From Butyrivibrio hungatei NK4A153 (GTDB lineage: Bacteria; Bacillota; Clostridia; Lachnospirales; Lachnospiraceae): DNA of 64,000 nucleotides. Both the position numbers and the translations under genes were made by a program. Under the pieces are notes generated by a model, which saw nothing but the letters and a program-made list of their open reading frames with translations, was not told the origin of the DNA and searched no databases. The stretch covers positions 535,155 through 599,154 of the forward strand of contig NZ_AUJY01000001.1 of the NCBI RefSeq assembly GCF_000424465.1, read 5' to 3'. Of this stretch, positions 41,540-51,106 are shown piece by piece; the stretch's first letter is position 1, and every line of letters starts with the position of its first letter.

Positions 41540-42157
41540 TTATAATGAAATGGACAAAAGAATTGATGCCGGAGTTTGTGTTGTTCCGGGAATCCAGCTC
41601 TCTTCAATAGCTACAGGATCGATACCCTTATCTGCGCGCAGTTTCTCGAGCTGAATAAGTCTGTCACAGAATTTATCAATATCTGTAAATATCTTTATGC
41701 TGTGGTTTGAATAACCGCTCTGAGCGATCATCTTCTTGATGTGCTTCTCACAGTCAATCTCATCAATATCTTCATCAGATGAATAGCAACAAATATTCTT
41801 ATCAAGAACAGTTGATGCCGATACATAGAAGTTTTTGTCATAAGAAGTTATAACATGATCGTAGTGTATAAGAAGGCCGCCTCTGCAGGCTTCAATCTTA
41901 TTTTTGTCGCTCTCTATGCAGCCCTTTGCTTTAATGAACATTATCATATTTACTGCGCTCCAGCCCGTAGGAAGACAGCCGAGGGCCGCGATAATACTCA
42001 TTACATTCTTTTGAGAGCCGTATTTCCAAAGACCAGCCACGTATATCCCGACGGTAATTGCAAGACTTATCACCGTCCTGATAATCGCAGCATTTTTCCT
42101 GTATTTGATATAACCAAATTCGCCCTTATATACTCTGTGCAGATTCAATTTATTCAC
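41540..42157 (-). CDS. Membrane protein of unknown function
   Basis: 205 residues with two close hydrophobic segments (about 25-45 and 52-75) and a soluble C-terminal part of about 125 residues containing several Cys. No family recognised. It is enclosed by two pseudouridine synthase genes with gaps of 8 and 9 bases, so it is cotranscribed with them, but nothing in its sequence suggests RNA modification. Confidence 0.8.
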   Translation of the reverse strand: MNKLNLHRVYKGEFGYIKYRKNAAIIRTVISLAITVGIYVAGLWKYGSQKNVMSIIAALGCLPTGWSAVNMIMFIKAKGCIESDKNKIEACRGGLLIHYDHVITSYDKNFYVSASTVLDKNICCYSSDEDIDEIDCEKHIKKMIAQSGYSNHSIKIFTDIDKFCDRLIQLEKLRADKGIDPVAIEESWIPGTTQTPASILLSISL

Positions 42158-42166
42158 CCTCTTATT

Positions 42167-42901
42167 TTAAAGCCCTAATTTCTTCATCTCTTCATTCGTA
42201 AGAGCTCTGTATTCTCCGGGCTCAAGTTTTTCATCAAGAAAAAGCGGCCCCATTGAAAGTCTTTTGAGAAAAAGAACTTCATTTCCGACCGCTTCAAGCA
42301 TTCTTTTAACCTGATGAAAACGGCCTTCATGAATAGTAAGTTCGATAACGGGATGCCCGTCAAGGTCTGCTTCCTTTGCGCAAACACGCGCAGGAAGCGT
42401 AGCCTTAACGGAACCGTCATCGTTTTTATCACCGATATCAACTCCGTCAGAAAGTCTTTTGATATCATTCTCAGAAAGCTCATGGTCAATATGAACTTCA
42501 TAGACCTTATCTACGTGCTTTTTGGGAGATAACAGCTTATGTATCAAAACGCCGTCATCTGTTATCAAAAGAAGCCCTTCGGTGTCAATATCGAGTCTTC
42601 CGCAGGGACTTAGATCCCTTATATTTTCTTCCTTCAGAAGGTCAAGTACCGTTGTGTTTCTCTTATCATTTGTCGCAGACACTACTCCTGCCGGTTTATA
42701 CAGCATGAAGTAGTGAAAACGTGCATAAGAAAGCACTTTCCCATCGAAAGCAATCTCATCGGAATTTTCATCAATGTGTACATCAGGTTTAACGACAACA
42801 ACGCCGTTAACCGTACAACGACCGTTTTTCAAATATTCTTTTATCTGTTTACGGGTTCCTAAATTGTGGTCACCCAGATATTTATCGAGTCTCAAGATCA
42901 A
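42167..42901 (-). CDS. RsuA-family 16S rRNA pseudouridine synthase
   Basis: 244 residues. N-terminal S4 domain (MILRLDKYLGDHNLGTR, ...GRCTVNG) and the RsuA/RluB/RluE/RluF catalytic domain with GRLDIDTEGLLLITDDG and GRFHQVKRMLEAVGN. The family modifies single uridines in rRNA; by length it is RsuA-like. Its start overlaps the amidase stop by 4 bases. Confidence 0.9.
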   Translation of the reverse strand: MILRLDKYLGDHNLGTRKQIKEYLKNGRCTVNGVVVVKPDVHIDENSDEIAFDGKVLSYARFHYFMLYKPAGVVSATNDKRNTTVLDLLKEENIRDLSPCGRLDIDTEGLLLITDDGVLIHKLLSPKKHVDKVYEVHIDHELSENDIKRLSDGVDIGDKNDDGSVKATLPARVCAKEADLDGHPVIELTIHEGRFHQVKRMLEAVGNEVLFLKRLSMGPLFLDEKLEPGEYRALTNEEMKKLGL

Positions 42902-43938
42902 TAATCCTTTACAGGAACAGCGTTACTTTCCTTGCCAAGTTCATAGATATTGTATGAACGGCATACGATAACGGGATTCTCATAACCTGCGGGAACCTTT
43001 ACATTATAGGACTGTGTCTCCTTAGATCTGTCCCACATCTGGAAAGGACTGAAAGTCTTACCACCGTCATAACTGTATGCAAAATAAGCAACAGGACTTT
43101 GGTTATCCTTTGTAGTCATCTGAACAAGAACGTTTCCGTCCTTCTTGCTGGATGCAAGAACCTTTATCTCACAAACATCGGGACCTGTCTCATCCTGACG
43201 AACAGGGCCTGCGGGTGCGGGTGTGGGATCATACTTAAATCCTGAGAAATCAGCACCTGTCTTTGAAGACTTAAGCTTGAAATACTTTGCAACAGCCGTT
43301 GCATCCTTTACACCGAGCTGAGCATAGAAGTTAGGTGACTTAACCTTCTGAACATCATAACCGTGATCGATGTAAGCGTGCTCGATGATTACACCGGGAA
43401 TATTTCTTGCCGTACATGCTCTGATAACGCCATAGTAATCTACGCCCTTAGAACCGATTTTGGTCTTTACGCCCTTCTGATATACTCCGAGGCTTCCGAG
43501 CTCTGCAAGCTCGATTTTACCAAAATCCTGTCCCTTCTGGTACTGATTACCGAATGCCGATGTCCAAACTTCACATCCGTAGAAATTATGATCCTTGGAT
43601 GCATTGAAATGAAGACTGAACAAGAAATCAGCATTTACGCTCTGTGCAAAAGCAGCTCTGTCCTCAAGTGAAAGCCCCTGATCCGCACTTCTTGTCAAAT
43701 ATACAGTTACATTGTCGTACTTCTCAAGTTCTGCCTTCATTGAATTAGCAACCGTAAGGTTGATATTTTTTTCAATAAGACCGTTATACTCCGCACCACG
43801 GTTGTCCGCGCCGTGACCGGGATCGATAACGATAACTACCGGCTTGTCAGCTGCGTTTGAAGTAACTGTGGTTGCCGGCAATATGCCGCTAACCGACAAT
43901 AAAACAGCTGTAGCAATTGTTGCGATACATCTTCTCAT
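42898..43938 (-). CDS. Secreted N-acetylmuramoyl-L-alanine amidase (Amidase_3)
   Basis: 346 residues from ATG 43938 (AGGAG upstream). A signal peptide of about 30 residues is followed by the zinc amidase domain with DPGHGADNRGA, GLIEKNINL, SLHFNAS and IEHAYIDHGYD, which holds the catalytic Glu. The C-terminal part (about 240-346) is a beta-rich domain resembling a wall or carbohydrate-binding module. It cuts between MurNAc and the stem peptide, probably in cell separation. Confidence 0.92.
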   Translation of the reverse strand: MRRCIATIATAVLLSVSGILPATTVTSNAADKPVVIVIDPGHGADNRGAEYNGLIEKNINLTVANSMKAELEKYDNVTVYLTRSADQGLSLEDRAAFAQSVNADFLFSLHFNASKDHNFYGCEVWTSAFGNQYQKGQDFGKIELAELGSLGVYQKGVKTKIGSKGVDYYGVIRACTARNIPGVIIEHAYIDHGYDVQKVKSPNFYAQLGVKDATAVAKYFKLKSSKTGADFSGFKYDPTPAPAGPVRQDETGPDVCEIKVLASSKKDGNVLVQMTTKDNQSPVAYFAYSYDGGKTFSPFQMWDRSKETQSYNVKVPAGYENPVIVCRSYNIYELGKESNAVPVKDY

Positions 43939-43991
43939 ACTACTCTCCTCTTTCTTTCTAAAACTAACTGTGGTTCCTGCCAAAAAAATGT

Positions 43992-44020
43992 AAAAAGCTG
44001 TCGCAAATAAGCGGCAGCTT
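43992..44020 (-). terminator. Terminator after the coiled-coil gene
   Basis: Minus strand stem AAGCTGCCGC with GCGACAGCTT (one mismatch), a 6-base loop, then five T (plus A run 43992-43996). It separates the coiled-coil gene from the amidase gene, so the amidase needs its own promoter; none is obvious. Confidence 0.8.
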
Positions 44021-44031
44021 AGATATTCCGT

Positions 44032-44745
44032 TTATCCGTTTAGCATATCAAGGTTAATGGCTTCCTGTTCCGTTATACCCTGAACCTGTTGCTCTTCGGT
44101 GGCAGCTCCTTCTGCAGGAACTGTGCTTGCCGGAACAGCCTCAGGCGGTCTGAGATCGGCCCTGTTGGATTTGATAACCTCACCGTACTGGGTAAGAGCT
44201 GACAACACACTGTCTGTACTCTGTGAGATCTCTTTTACCATATTGATGCTGTTCTGCTTTATAGTCTCAACAATATCATCGGTGCTCTTACTTGTGACAT
44301 CGATTGACTGAGTGATGATGTCCTCAACTCCTGCAAGGAGCTGGTCTGTATACTGTACAGCTGCCGATTTCATGCTGTTAGCTTCAGTCATAGCGTTGTC
44401 CAGGATTTCTTTTGCCTGAACAGCGGCCTGTGAAACGACTTCATTGGCCTGAGCATAAGCTTGCTGCATAATCTCATGCTCATTTATAAGTTCATTTGTT
44501 TTTATTGTAGCCTGATTTACGATATCTTCGGCTTTTCTGCGCGCATCGTTTAAGATGGCTTCTTTGTTGCTGATGATTTTCTGATATTTCTTTATCTCTT
44601 CGGGAGTTTTTGAGCGAAGTTCACGTAAGAGCTCGTCAATCTCCTCTTTATTGACAATAATCTTTGTCTGTGACAAAGGCTGAGGCTTACAATTATCGAT
44701 ATAAGTCTCTATCTCATCAATTAACTGCTCGATTTTGCTGGTCAT
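44032..44745 (-). CDS. DivIVA-like coiled-coil protein
   Basis: 237 residues: a DivIVA/ATPase-subunit-H-like start (SKIEQLIDEIETYI), a long Ala/Glu/Gln-rich coiled coil (about 35-180) and a Pro/Ala/Glu-rich C-terminal tail. No membrane segment. Similar proteins near coaD in Lachnospiraceae are often labelled ATPase subunit H, which is unsupported; a scaffolding role is more likely. It begins directly after the coaD stop. Confidence 0.8.
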   Translation of the reverse strand: MTSKIEQLIDEIETYIDNCKPQPLSQTKIIVNKEEIDELLRELRSKTPEEIKKYQKIISNKEAILNDARRKAEDIVNQATIKTNELINEHEIMQQAYAQANEVVSQAAVQAKEILDNAMTEANSMKSAAVQYTDQLLAGVEDIITQSIDVTSKSTDDIVETIKQNSINMVKEISQSTDSVLSALTQYGEVIKSNRADLRPPEAVPASTVPAEGAATEEQQVQGITEQEAINLDMLNG

Positions 44746-45249
44746 TTATACATCCCCCTGATCTTTCTGTTTTTCAAACTTTTGGTATAGAGCTTTTGCG
44801 ACAAAATCTGAAACACAAGGTGATATATCACCTTTATAACTTGCGACCTCTTTTACCACAGAGCTGCTAAGATATGAGTATTTGATATTAGTTGTGAGGA
44901 AAACCGTATCGACCTCATCGTGCGACAGTTCCTTATTGGTCTGCGCGATCTGGAGTTCATATTCGAAATCGGTTATCGCTCTTAATCCTCTTATAACAAT
45001 ATGAATGTCTTCTTTTTTGCAATAATCGATCAAAAGTCCGCTGAATGATTCGACAACTACATTATCAATTCCGATTACGGATTCTTTAATCATTTTAACA
45101 CGTTCATCCAGTGTGAACAATGGAGTTTTCGCTGAATTACACATTACGGCAACAATAACTTTGTCAAACATTGAAGCCGCACGTTTTATAATGTCCAAAT
45201 GTCCGTATGTTATGGGATCGAAACTGCCCGGATAAACCGCTGTTTTCAT
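44746..45249 (-). CDS. coaD: Phosphopantetheine adenylyltransferase
   Basis: 167 residues, normal length. Fourth step of CoA synthesis. GSFDPITYGHLDII (nucleotide-binding HxGH motif), RGLRAITDFEYELQIA and YSYLSSSVVKEVA are all present. Overlaps rsmD by 4 bases, the usual rsmD-coaD coupling. Confidence 0.96.
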   Translation of the reverse strand: MKTAVYPGSFDPITYGHLDIIKRAASMFDKVIVAVMCNSAKTPLFTLDERVKMIKESVIGIDNVVVESFSGLLIDYCKKEDIHIVIRGLRAITDFEYELQIAQTNKELSHDEVDTVFLTTNIKYSYLSSSVVKEVASYKGDISPCVSDFVAKALYQKFEKQKDQGDV

Positions 45250-45803
45250 AGCGCTTCCTTTCTATACAAAAAGACATGCTTATTTGTTTTATATTCTTTT
45301 TCGCGTCTGACTTCAAAACCGTAATCTTCAGCGAATGAAAAATCCATATCAGCCGAACTCTCAACAATTATCATTGTATGTTCGGTCACATATTTCATCG
45401 TTCCAAGCTGGGCAAGCGTTCTCTCGTAGAGCCCTTCATGATAAGGAGGATCGAGGAAAATAATATCAACTTCTTCCTCGTGAATATTCCTAAGCCCGAT
45501 AACAACGTCCTGCTTAAGGACTGTGGCATCTTCTTCAAAATGCGTCGTCTTTAAATTCTGCAAAATGCACTTATAAGCCGCCGCGGCGTTTTCGATAAAA
45601 TACGCTTTGGACGCGCCTCTTGAAAGCGCTTCGATACCAATTCCGCCGCTTCCCGCAAAAAGATCGAGAAATACAGCGCCCGGTACTTCGTTCTGGATCA
45701 TATTAAAAAGTGTTTCTTTTATCCTGTCCTGAGTCGGTCTGGTATCGTTTCCTTCAGGGGTAACGAGCCTCAGCCTTCTTGCAGTTCCCGCAATTACTCT
45801 CAT
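45246..45803 (-). CDS. rsmD: 16S rRNA m2G966 methyltransferase RsmD
   Basis: 185 residues. The SAM-binding loop DLFAGSGGIGIEALSRGA and the catalytic FLDPPYHEG are clear. Methylates G966 of 16S rRNA. Overlaps parC by 4 bases. Confidence 0.95.
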   Translation of the reverse strand: MRVIAGTARRLRLVTPEGNDTRPTQDRIKETLFNMIQNEVPGAVFLDLFAGSGGIGIEALSRGASKAYFIENAAAAYKCILQNLKTTHFEEDATVLKQDVVIGLRNIHEEEVDIIFLDPPYHEGLYERTLAQLGTMKYVTEHTMIIVESSADMDFSFAEDYGFEVRREKEYKTNKHVFLYRKEAL

Positions 45804-48037
45804 ATCCTTACCTTTGTTCCCTTAGTATCTCTGCTTGTTATCTTAAGATGGGCAAGCTCCAGCTTTTTACTGTTGTGCTCAACAGTCATTTCTTCAAGGT
45901 CATTCAGATAATAAACGTCTCTTACAAAATCATTTTTTCCAAGTCTCATTCCGCGAACGCCGACAGCCGTCTTCTTTTTCTCGGGAATCGTATCAACCGG
46001 GAATCTTAAGAAATAACCATCCTCTGTTCTAAGTATAACAGTCTTTTGCTCTTTAAGCACTTCTACACTTACAAGTTCATCGCCGTCCGTAAGTTTTGTC
46101 GCTGCAACGGTTCTCTTGGAAACATCGAATTCGCCGCCGTTTACCGTCTTCATCATAGATGACTTTGTGGTAAAGATAAGTCTGTAGAGATTAAGCTCAG
46201 ACTGGCTTGCGACAAGAACGACACTTTCTTCGGAAGCGTTGTAATTGCTCACATTATCGATCGGAACGCCCTTATCCCTCATTTTTCCCTGAGGAAGGTC
46301 CATAGCCTTTATGGTATGCAGGTTACCTGCACTTGTGAAAAGACATACTTTTCCCGTGTTCTTCATCACAAACGAATACTTGAACTCGGCTTCGATAGTC
46401 TCTTTGTTTCTCTCATATGTTGAAGCATCGATTGTCTTTGCATATCCGAATCTGTCCATGATAAATGCAACATCGATCTCCTCAACGGGCTTTTCTTCAT
46501 ATACGGCATTTTCCCTGTTATCGATAACAGTTTTTCTCTTTGCCTGATACTCTTTCTTGATCTTTCCAAGTTCATCCTGGATAACCATGGACATTGACTC
46601 GTGACTTTCAAGAATATCCTCGTATCTGTATATGTTTGCGACCGTTTGCTCGTGTTCCTTGATAAGAGCCTCGAGCTCAAGTCCTATGAGCTTGTATAAA
46701 CGCATCTCAAGAATGGCATCAGCCTGTCTTTCGGTAAAAAGAAGCTGCGCAGCCATTGCTTTTGATTCTCTTGATTTAAAGTTAATGCCTTCGGTAACGC
46801 CGTTTACAAGGCAGTTCTTAGCCATAGCCCTGTCTTTTGAACCACGGAGAACCTCGATTACAAGATCGATCACATTGCAAGCCTTGATAAGACCTTCCTG
46901 AATCTCTTTTTTCTCCTGTTCCTTCTTAAGAAGGGTTGTATACTTTCTTGTTGCTATCTCAAACTGGAAGTCTGCGCACGCCCTCATGATATCCTTAAGA
47001 GACATTGTCTCGGGACGTCCGTTATCGATAGCAAGCATATTAACGCCGAATGTATCTTCGAGCTTAGTCTTCTTGTAAAGAAGATTTGTGAAGTTCTCGA
47101 CATCTGTATCTTTCTTAAGTTCAATAACGATTCTCACACCTTCTTTTGAAGACTGGTTTGAGATATCGATGATGTCGTTGGTAATCTTCTTTTCGGCAAG
47201 CTCGGCAACATCAGCCATGAACTTACCGATTCCCATACCGATCATAGTGTAAGGAATCTCTGTGATGACAAGATTGATATGTCCGTTCTTGCCCTTTTCA
47301 GTTTCGACCTTACCTCTTAACCTGATCTTACCGGTACCTGTCTCGTAGATATTAAGAAGCTCGTCCTTGTTGATAACAACGCCGCCTGTCGGGAAATCAG
47401 GCCCCTTAATATACTTCATGAGCTCTTTTGTCGTAAGAGAATCATTCTGTATATATGCAATCTCGGCGTCTATTACTTCAGCAAGATTGTGCGGAGGCGT
47501 GCTTGTTGCCATACCTACCGCGATACCTTCCGAACCGTTTATAAGAAAGTTCGGTATCTTAACGGGAAGAACCGAAGGTTCTCTCTCGGTCTCATCAAAG
47601 TTTGGAACAAAATCAACCACGTTCTTGTCGAGATCTTCAAGGAAATTCTCCTGAGTAAGCTTTGAAAGTCTTGCCTCGGTGTAACGCATTGCAGCTGCGC
47701 CGTCGCCTTCAATATTTCCAAAGTTACCGTGACCGTCAACAAGAGGAACAATCTTTTTAAAATCCTGAGTCATAACGACGAGACAGTCGTAAATTGAGCT
47801 ATCGCCGTGAGGGTGATATTTACCCATGGTATCGCCGACAATTCTCGCACTTTTTCTGTACGGTCTGTCATATCTGATACCGAGTTCATACATATCGTAT
47901 AAAGTTCTTCTCTGAACAGGTTTTAATCCGTCTCTTATATCAGGAAGCGCACGAGCAACGATTACGCTCATGGCATAGTCTATGAACGACTTTTGCATTA
48001 TATCCGAATACTCGGTCCTTATAATTCTGTCTTCCAT
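45800..48037 (-). CDS. parC: DNA topoisomerase IV subunit A
   Basis: 745 residues. Cleavage-reunion domain with RDGLKPVQRRTLY, KYHPHGDSSIYD and the active-site Tyr in AMRYTEARL, followed by a beta-pinwheel C-terminal domain. I see no GyrA box (QRRGGKG), so this is ParC-type rather than GyrA. Acts in decatenation with the adjacent ParE. 10 bases after parE. Confidence 0.93.
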   Translation of the reverse strand: MEDRIIRTEYSDIMQKSFIDYAMSVIVARALPDIRDGLKPVQRRTLYDMYELGIRYDRPYRKSARIVGDTMGKYHPHGDSSIYDCLVVMTQDFKKIVPLVDGHGNFGNIEGDGAAAMRYTEARLSKLTQENFLEDLDKNVVDFVPNFDETEREPSVLPVKIPNFLINGSEGIAVGMATSTPPHNLAEVIDAEIAYIQNDSLTTKELMKYIKGPDFPTGGVVINKDELLNIYETGTGKIRLRGKVETEKGKNGHINLVITEIPYTMIGMGIGKFMADVAELAEKKITNDIIDISNQSSKEGVRIVIELKKDTDVENFTNLLYKKTKLEDTFGVNMLAIDNGRPETMSLKDIMRACADFQFEIATRKYTTLLKKEQEKKEIQEGLIKACNVIDLVIEVLRGSKDRAMAKNCLVNGVTEGINFKSRESKAMAAQLLFTERQADAILEMRLYKLIGLELEALIKEHEQTVANIYRYEDILESHESMSMVIQDELGKIKKEYQAKRKTVIDNRENAVYEEKPVEEIDVAFIMDRFGYAKTIDASTYERNKETIEAEFKYSFVMKNTGKVCLFTSAGNLHTIKAMDLPQGKMRDKGVPIDNVSNYNASEESVVLVASQSELNLYRLIFTTKSSMMKTVNGGEFDVSKRTVAATKLTDGDELVSVEVLKEQKTVILRTEDGYFLRFPVDTIPEKKKTAVGVRGMRLGKNDFVRDVYYLNDLEEMTVEHNSKKLELAHLKITSRDTKGTKVRI

Positions 48038-48047
48038 ATTTTCCCCT

Positions 48048-49970
48048 TTAAATATCTAACTCAGCATCTGTTGCGTGCTGATGAATAAATTCACGTCTCG
48101 GAGGAACATCCACTCCCATCAAAAGCTCGGTCATCTGAGAAGCCATCTTGGCATCCTCAATCTCGACCGCTTTAAGAAGTCTTCTCTCGGGATCGAGGGT
48201 TGTTTCCCAAAGCTGCTCGGGATCCATCTCACCAAGACCCTTGTACCTCTGAAGAGTGAAGTTTCCTTTGTGTGTATTTCTGTATTTTACAAGAGCATTG
48301 TCATCATAGAGATACTCTTCCTTGCCTCTTGCAGGCATAGCCTTATAAAGCGGAGGCATAGCAATATAGACATGTCCCTGATATATAAGCTCGGGCATGA
48401 ATCTGTAGAAAAGAGTAAGAAGCAGTGTTGCAATATGCTCACCGTCTACATCGGCATCAGCCATGATTATGATCTTGTCATACTTAAGCTTATTTATATC
48501 AAAATCATTGCCGTATCCTTCGGAAAATCCGCATCCGAAAGCATTGATCATTGTCTTTATCTCAGCATTTGCAAGAACCTTGTCGATACTTGCTTTCTCA
48601 ACGTTAAGAATCTTACCTCTGATAGGAAGGATGGCCTGATAATTTCTGTCTCTTGCCATCTTCGCACTGCCGCCCGCGGAATCTCCCTCTACGATGAAGA
48701 TCTCGCACTTAGACGCATCCTTACTTATGCAGTTTGCAAGTTTTCCGTTTGAATCAAAGGAATACTTCTGCTTTGTAAGCATGTTTGTCTTGGCTTTTTC
48801 TTCCGTCTTCCTGATCTTTGCAGCCTTTTCCGCGCAGCCGATGATAGACTTAAGCGTCTCAAGATTTCGGTCAAAAAATCTTGTCATCTCATCGCCTGTT
48901 ATCTTGGAAACGATCTTTGCCGCATCCTGATTATCAAGCTTAGTCTTTGTCTGGCCTTCAAATCTCGGATCGGGATGCTTTATGGAAACAACGGCAGTCA
49001 TACCGTTTCTAACATCTGTTCCCGTAAAGTTTACGTCTTTTTCTTTTAATATATTAAGTTCACGGGCGTACTGATTGATTATGTTGGTAAACATAGTCTT
49101 AAAGCCGGTAAGGTGCGTACCACCCTCGGCATTATAGATATTGTTACAAAATCCGAGTACGTCCTCATGGAACTCATTTACATACTGGAAAGCAACCTCA
49201 ACTTCCACGCCCTCGCTCTCGCCTCTGAATGCGATAACATCGTGAACAGCCTCTTTTGACTTATTCATATCGCGAATAAAGCCTGTAATACCGTCCGGCT
49301 CATGGAACTGTGTATATTCCTCGACACCGGGTCTTTTATCCTCGAATATTATTGTCAGTGAAGGATTGAGATAAGACGTCTCGTGAAGCCTTGATTTGAT
49401 ATCGTCTTCCTTGAATCTTGTCTTTTCAAAGATGGTATTGTCGGGAAGGAAATTGATCGTTGTTCCCGTTTCCTTTGTTGTGCCGATCGGCTCCAAAAGG
49501 CCGTTCTTAAGCTGTGTTGTGGGAATACCTCTCTCATAGGTATCCTGATAGATATAGCCATCTTTAAAGACTTTAACGCTCATTCTTGAAGAAAGCGCAT
49601 TAACAACCGATGAACCTACACCATGAAGTCCACCGCTTGTCTTATATGAATTATTATCAAATTTACCGCCGGCGTGAAGTGTTGTCAGAACGATACGTTC
49701 AGCAGTCACTCCCTTTGCGTGCATACCGACGGGAATACCTCTTCCGTTATCGGAAACCGTTGCGGAACCGTCCGCTTCCAAAGTCACCTTTATCAAAGTA
49801 CAAAATCCGGCCAAATGCTCATCTACCGCATTGTCCACGATCTCATACACAAGGTGATTAAGGCCTCTTGTGGTTACGCTTCCGATGTACATTCCGGGAC
49901 GTTTTCTTACCGCCTCAAGACCTTCAAGGACAGTAATACTGGAAGCATCATATGAATCATACGAAGCCAT
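48048..49970 (-). CDS. parE: DNA topoisomerase IV subunit B
   Basis: 640 residues. GHKL ATPase (VYEIVDNAVDEHLAGF, DNGRGIPVG, GGLHGVGSSVVNALS) and TOPRIM domain (EGDSAGGSAKMARDR, ADADVDGEH). ParE rather than GyrB is inferred from the partner. A long inverted repeat occupies the 198-base region upstream. The ribosome binding site is weak (AAGGGG, 10 bases from the ATG). Confidence 0.93.
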   Translation of the reverse strand: MASYDSYDASSITVLEGLEAVRKRPGMYIGSVTTRGLNHLVYEIVDNAVDEHLAGFCTLIKVTLEADGSATVSDNGRGIPVGMHAKGVTAERIVLTTLHAGGKFDNNSYKTSGGLHGVGSSVVNALSSRMSVKVFKDGYIYQDTYERGIPTTQLKNGLLEPIGTTKETGTTINFLPDNTIFEKTRFKEDDIKSRLHETSYLNPSLTIIFEDKRPGVEEYTQFHEPDGITGFIRDMNKSKEAVHDVIAFRGESEGVEVEVAFQYVNEFHEDVLGFCNNIYNAEGGTHLTGFKTMFTNIINQYARELNILKEKDVNFTGTDVRNGMTAVVSIKHPDPRFEGQTKTKLDNQDAAKIVSKITGDEMTRFFDRNLETLKSIIGCAEKAAKIRKTEEKAKTNMLTKQKYSFDSNGKLANCISKDASKCEIFIVEGDSAGGSAKMARDRNYQAILPIRGKILNVEKASIDKVLANAEIKTMINAFGCGFSEGYGNDFDINKLKYDKIIIMADADVDGEHIATLLLTLFYRFMPELIYQGHVYIAMPPLYKAMPARGKEEYLYDDNALVKYRNTHKGNFTLQRYKGLGEMDPEQLWETTLDPERRLLKAVEIEDAKMASQMTELLMGVDVPPRREFIHQHATDAELDI

Positions 49971-50011
49971 AAATTATAAACCCCTTTTCATCTTTATGCT
50001 GTGGTTTTGAC

Positions 50012-50115
50012 GGCAGATATATATTATATTTTGCTCTGATTGTGCCAAACACTCCAATGAGCCCCATGGTCTCATTTCCGTGGCACAAAATCGCAAAATA
50101 TAATATATATCTGCC
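50012..50115. repeat. Long inverted repeat between degV and parE
   Basis: Perfect 23-base arms at 50012-50034 and 50093-50115 (starting GGCAGATATATATT), with an inner GTGCC/GGCAC helix and an apical AATGAG/CTCATT pairing. The 104-base element makes a complete hairpin. It has no T-tail of terminator type. It could be a dispersed palindromic element or leader structure of parE. Confidence 0.85.
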
Positions 50116-50168
50116 TGTATAAAACTACAGTATAAATCATTTTTTAATAATATTTTTGTTTCGCGTAC

Positions 50169-51038
50169 TTAAAAATGTAATTTTCTCGTTACCGTTACAG
50201 CGAGCGCGCCGGGACCGATGTGGCAAGCGACGGAAAGAGAAAGCGGATCCATGTGAATATTCATTCCGGGAAACTCTTTTTCGAGCTCTTTCTTCCACTC
50301 GTTTGCTGTGTCGATATCCTTTGTATAGGCAGCAGCTATCCAGTAGTCCTTGGCTTCCGCGCCGCCAAAACGCGTCTCGATATCGTTCTTTATCGCATTT
50401 ATCATTATACTCTTGCCCTGACTGCTTGTTCTTGCTTTGGCAAAAGCATCAAGTTTCTCGCCCTGAATCTGAAGGACGGGTTTAAGTCTGAGGAGTGTTC
50501 CGAGTGCTGCGGCAGCAGGTGTGATCCTTCCGCCTTTTTTGAGATAATAAAGCGTATCGAGCATAATATAGATACTCGACTCGAACTTGGTATCCATGAG
50601 CTTCTGAACAATTTCTTCCGCAGAGTAGCCTTTTTCAGCCATATCTCTTGCGTCAATTGCAGACTGTCTCTGTGTTACGGATATTCTCTGGTTATCAACC
50701 ACGAATACCTTGCCCTCATACTCTTCCTGGGCAAACATGTATGCACTCTGACAAGAGCCCGAAAGTCCCGAACTCATGGGAATATAAACGATGCTTTCAT
50801 GATATTTCAAAAGCTCGTCCCAAATTTTCATAAGAGAATCAGGAGTAGGCTGACTTGTAGAAACGTTGGCATTGTCGCCAAGCTTCTCATAGAACTGCTC
50901 CTGTGTAAGATTTATATCTTCAAAGAACTCTTCTTCGTCAATCATAAAAGGCATGGGAACTACATGAATGCCAAGTTCCTTTGCCTGTGCCTGCGTTATT
51001 CCGCTGTTACTGTCTGTTAATATCGCTATTTTTGCCAT
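50169..51038 (-). CDS. DegV family fatty-acid-binding protein
   Basis: 289 residues. ILTDSNSGI at the N-terminus, SQPTPDSLMKIWDELL and the GRITPAAAALGTLLRLKPVL region with the family's lipid-binding Ser/Thr/Arg contacts. DegV proteins (FakB) deliver fatty acids to the kinase FakA. The FakA-type gene at 53269-55161 is two genes upstream, so this is a plausible FakB. Confidence 0.92.
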   Translation of the reverse strand: MAKIAILTDSNSGITQAQAKELGIHVVPMPFMIDEEEFFEDINLTQEQFYEKLGDNANVSTSQPTPDSLMKIWDELLKYHESIVYIPMSSGLSGSCQSAYMFAQEEYEGKVFVVDNQRISVTQRQSAIDARDMAEKGYSAEEIVQKLMDTKFESSIYIMLDTLYYLKKGGRITPAAAALGTLLRLKPVLQIQGEKLDAFAKARTSSQGKSIMINAIKNDIETRFGGAEAKDYWIAAAYTKDIDTANEWKKELEKEFPGMNIHMDPLSLSVACHIGPGALAVTVTRKLHF

Positions 51039-51106
51039 AAATATTCATCGGTAAAAAGCCGATATTCCTCCTATTTTCAACCTAATCAACTAAAATAATA
51101 TTACTT

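Noticed and set aside
45800..49970. gyrA and gyrB
   Set aside because: The A subunit lacks the GyrA box and the pair sits away from the dnaA-gyrB region, so topoisomerase IV is the better call.
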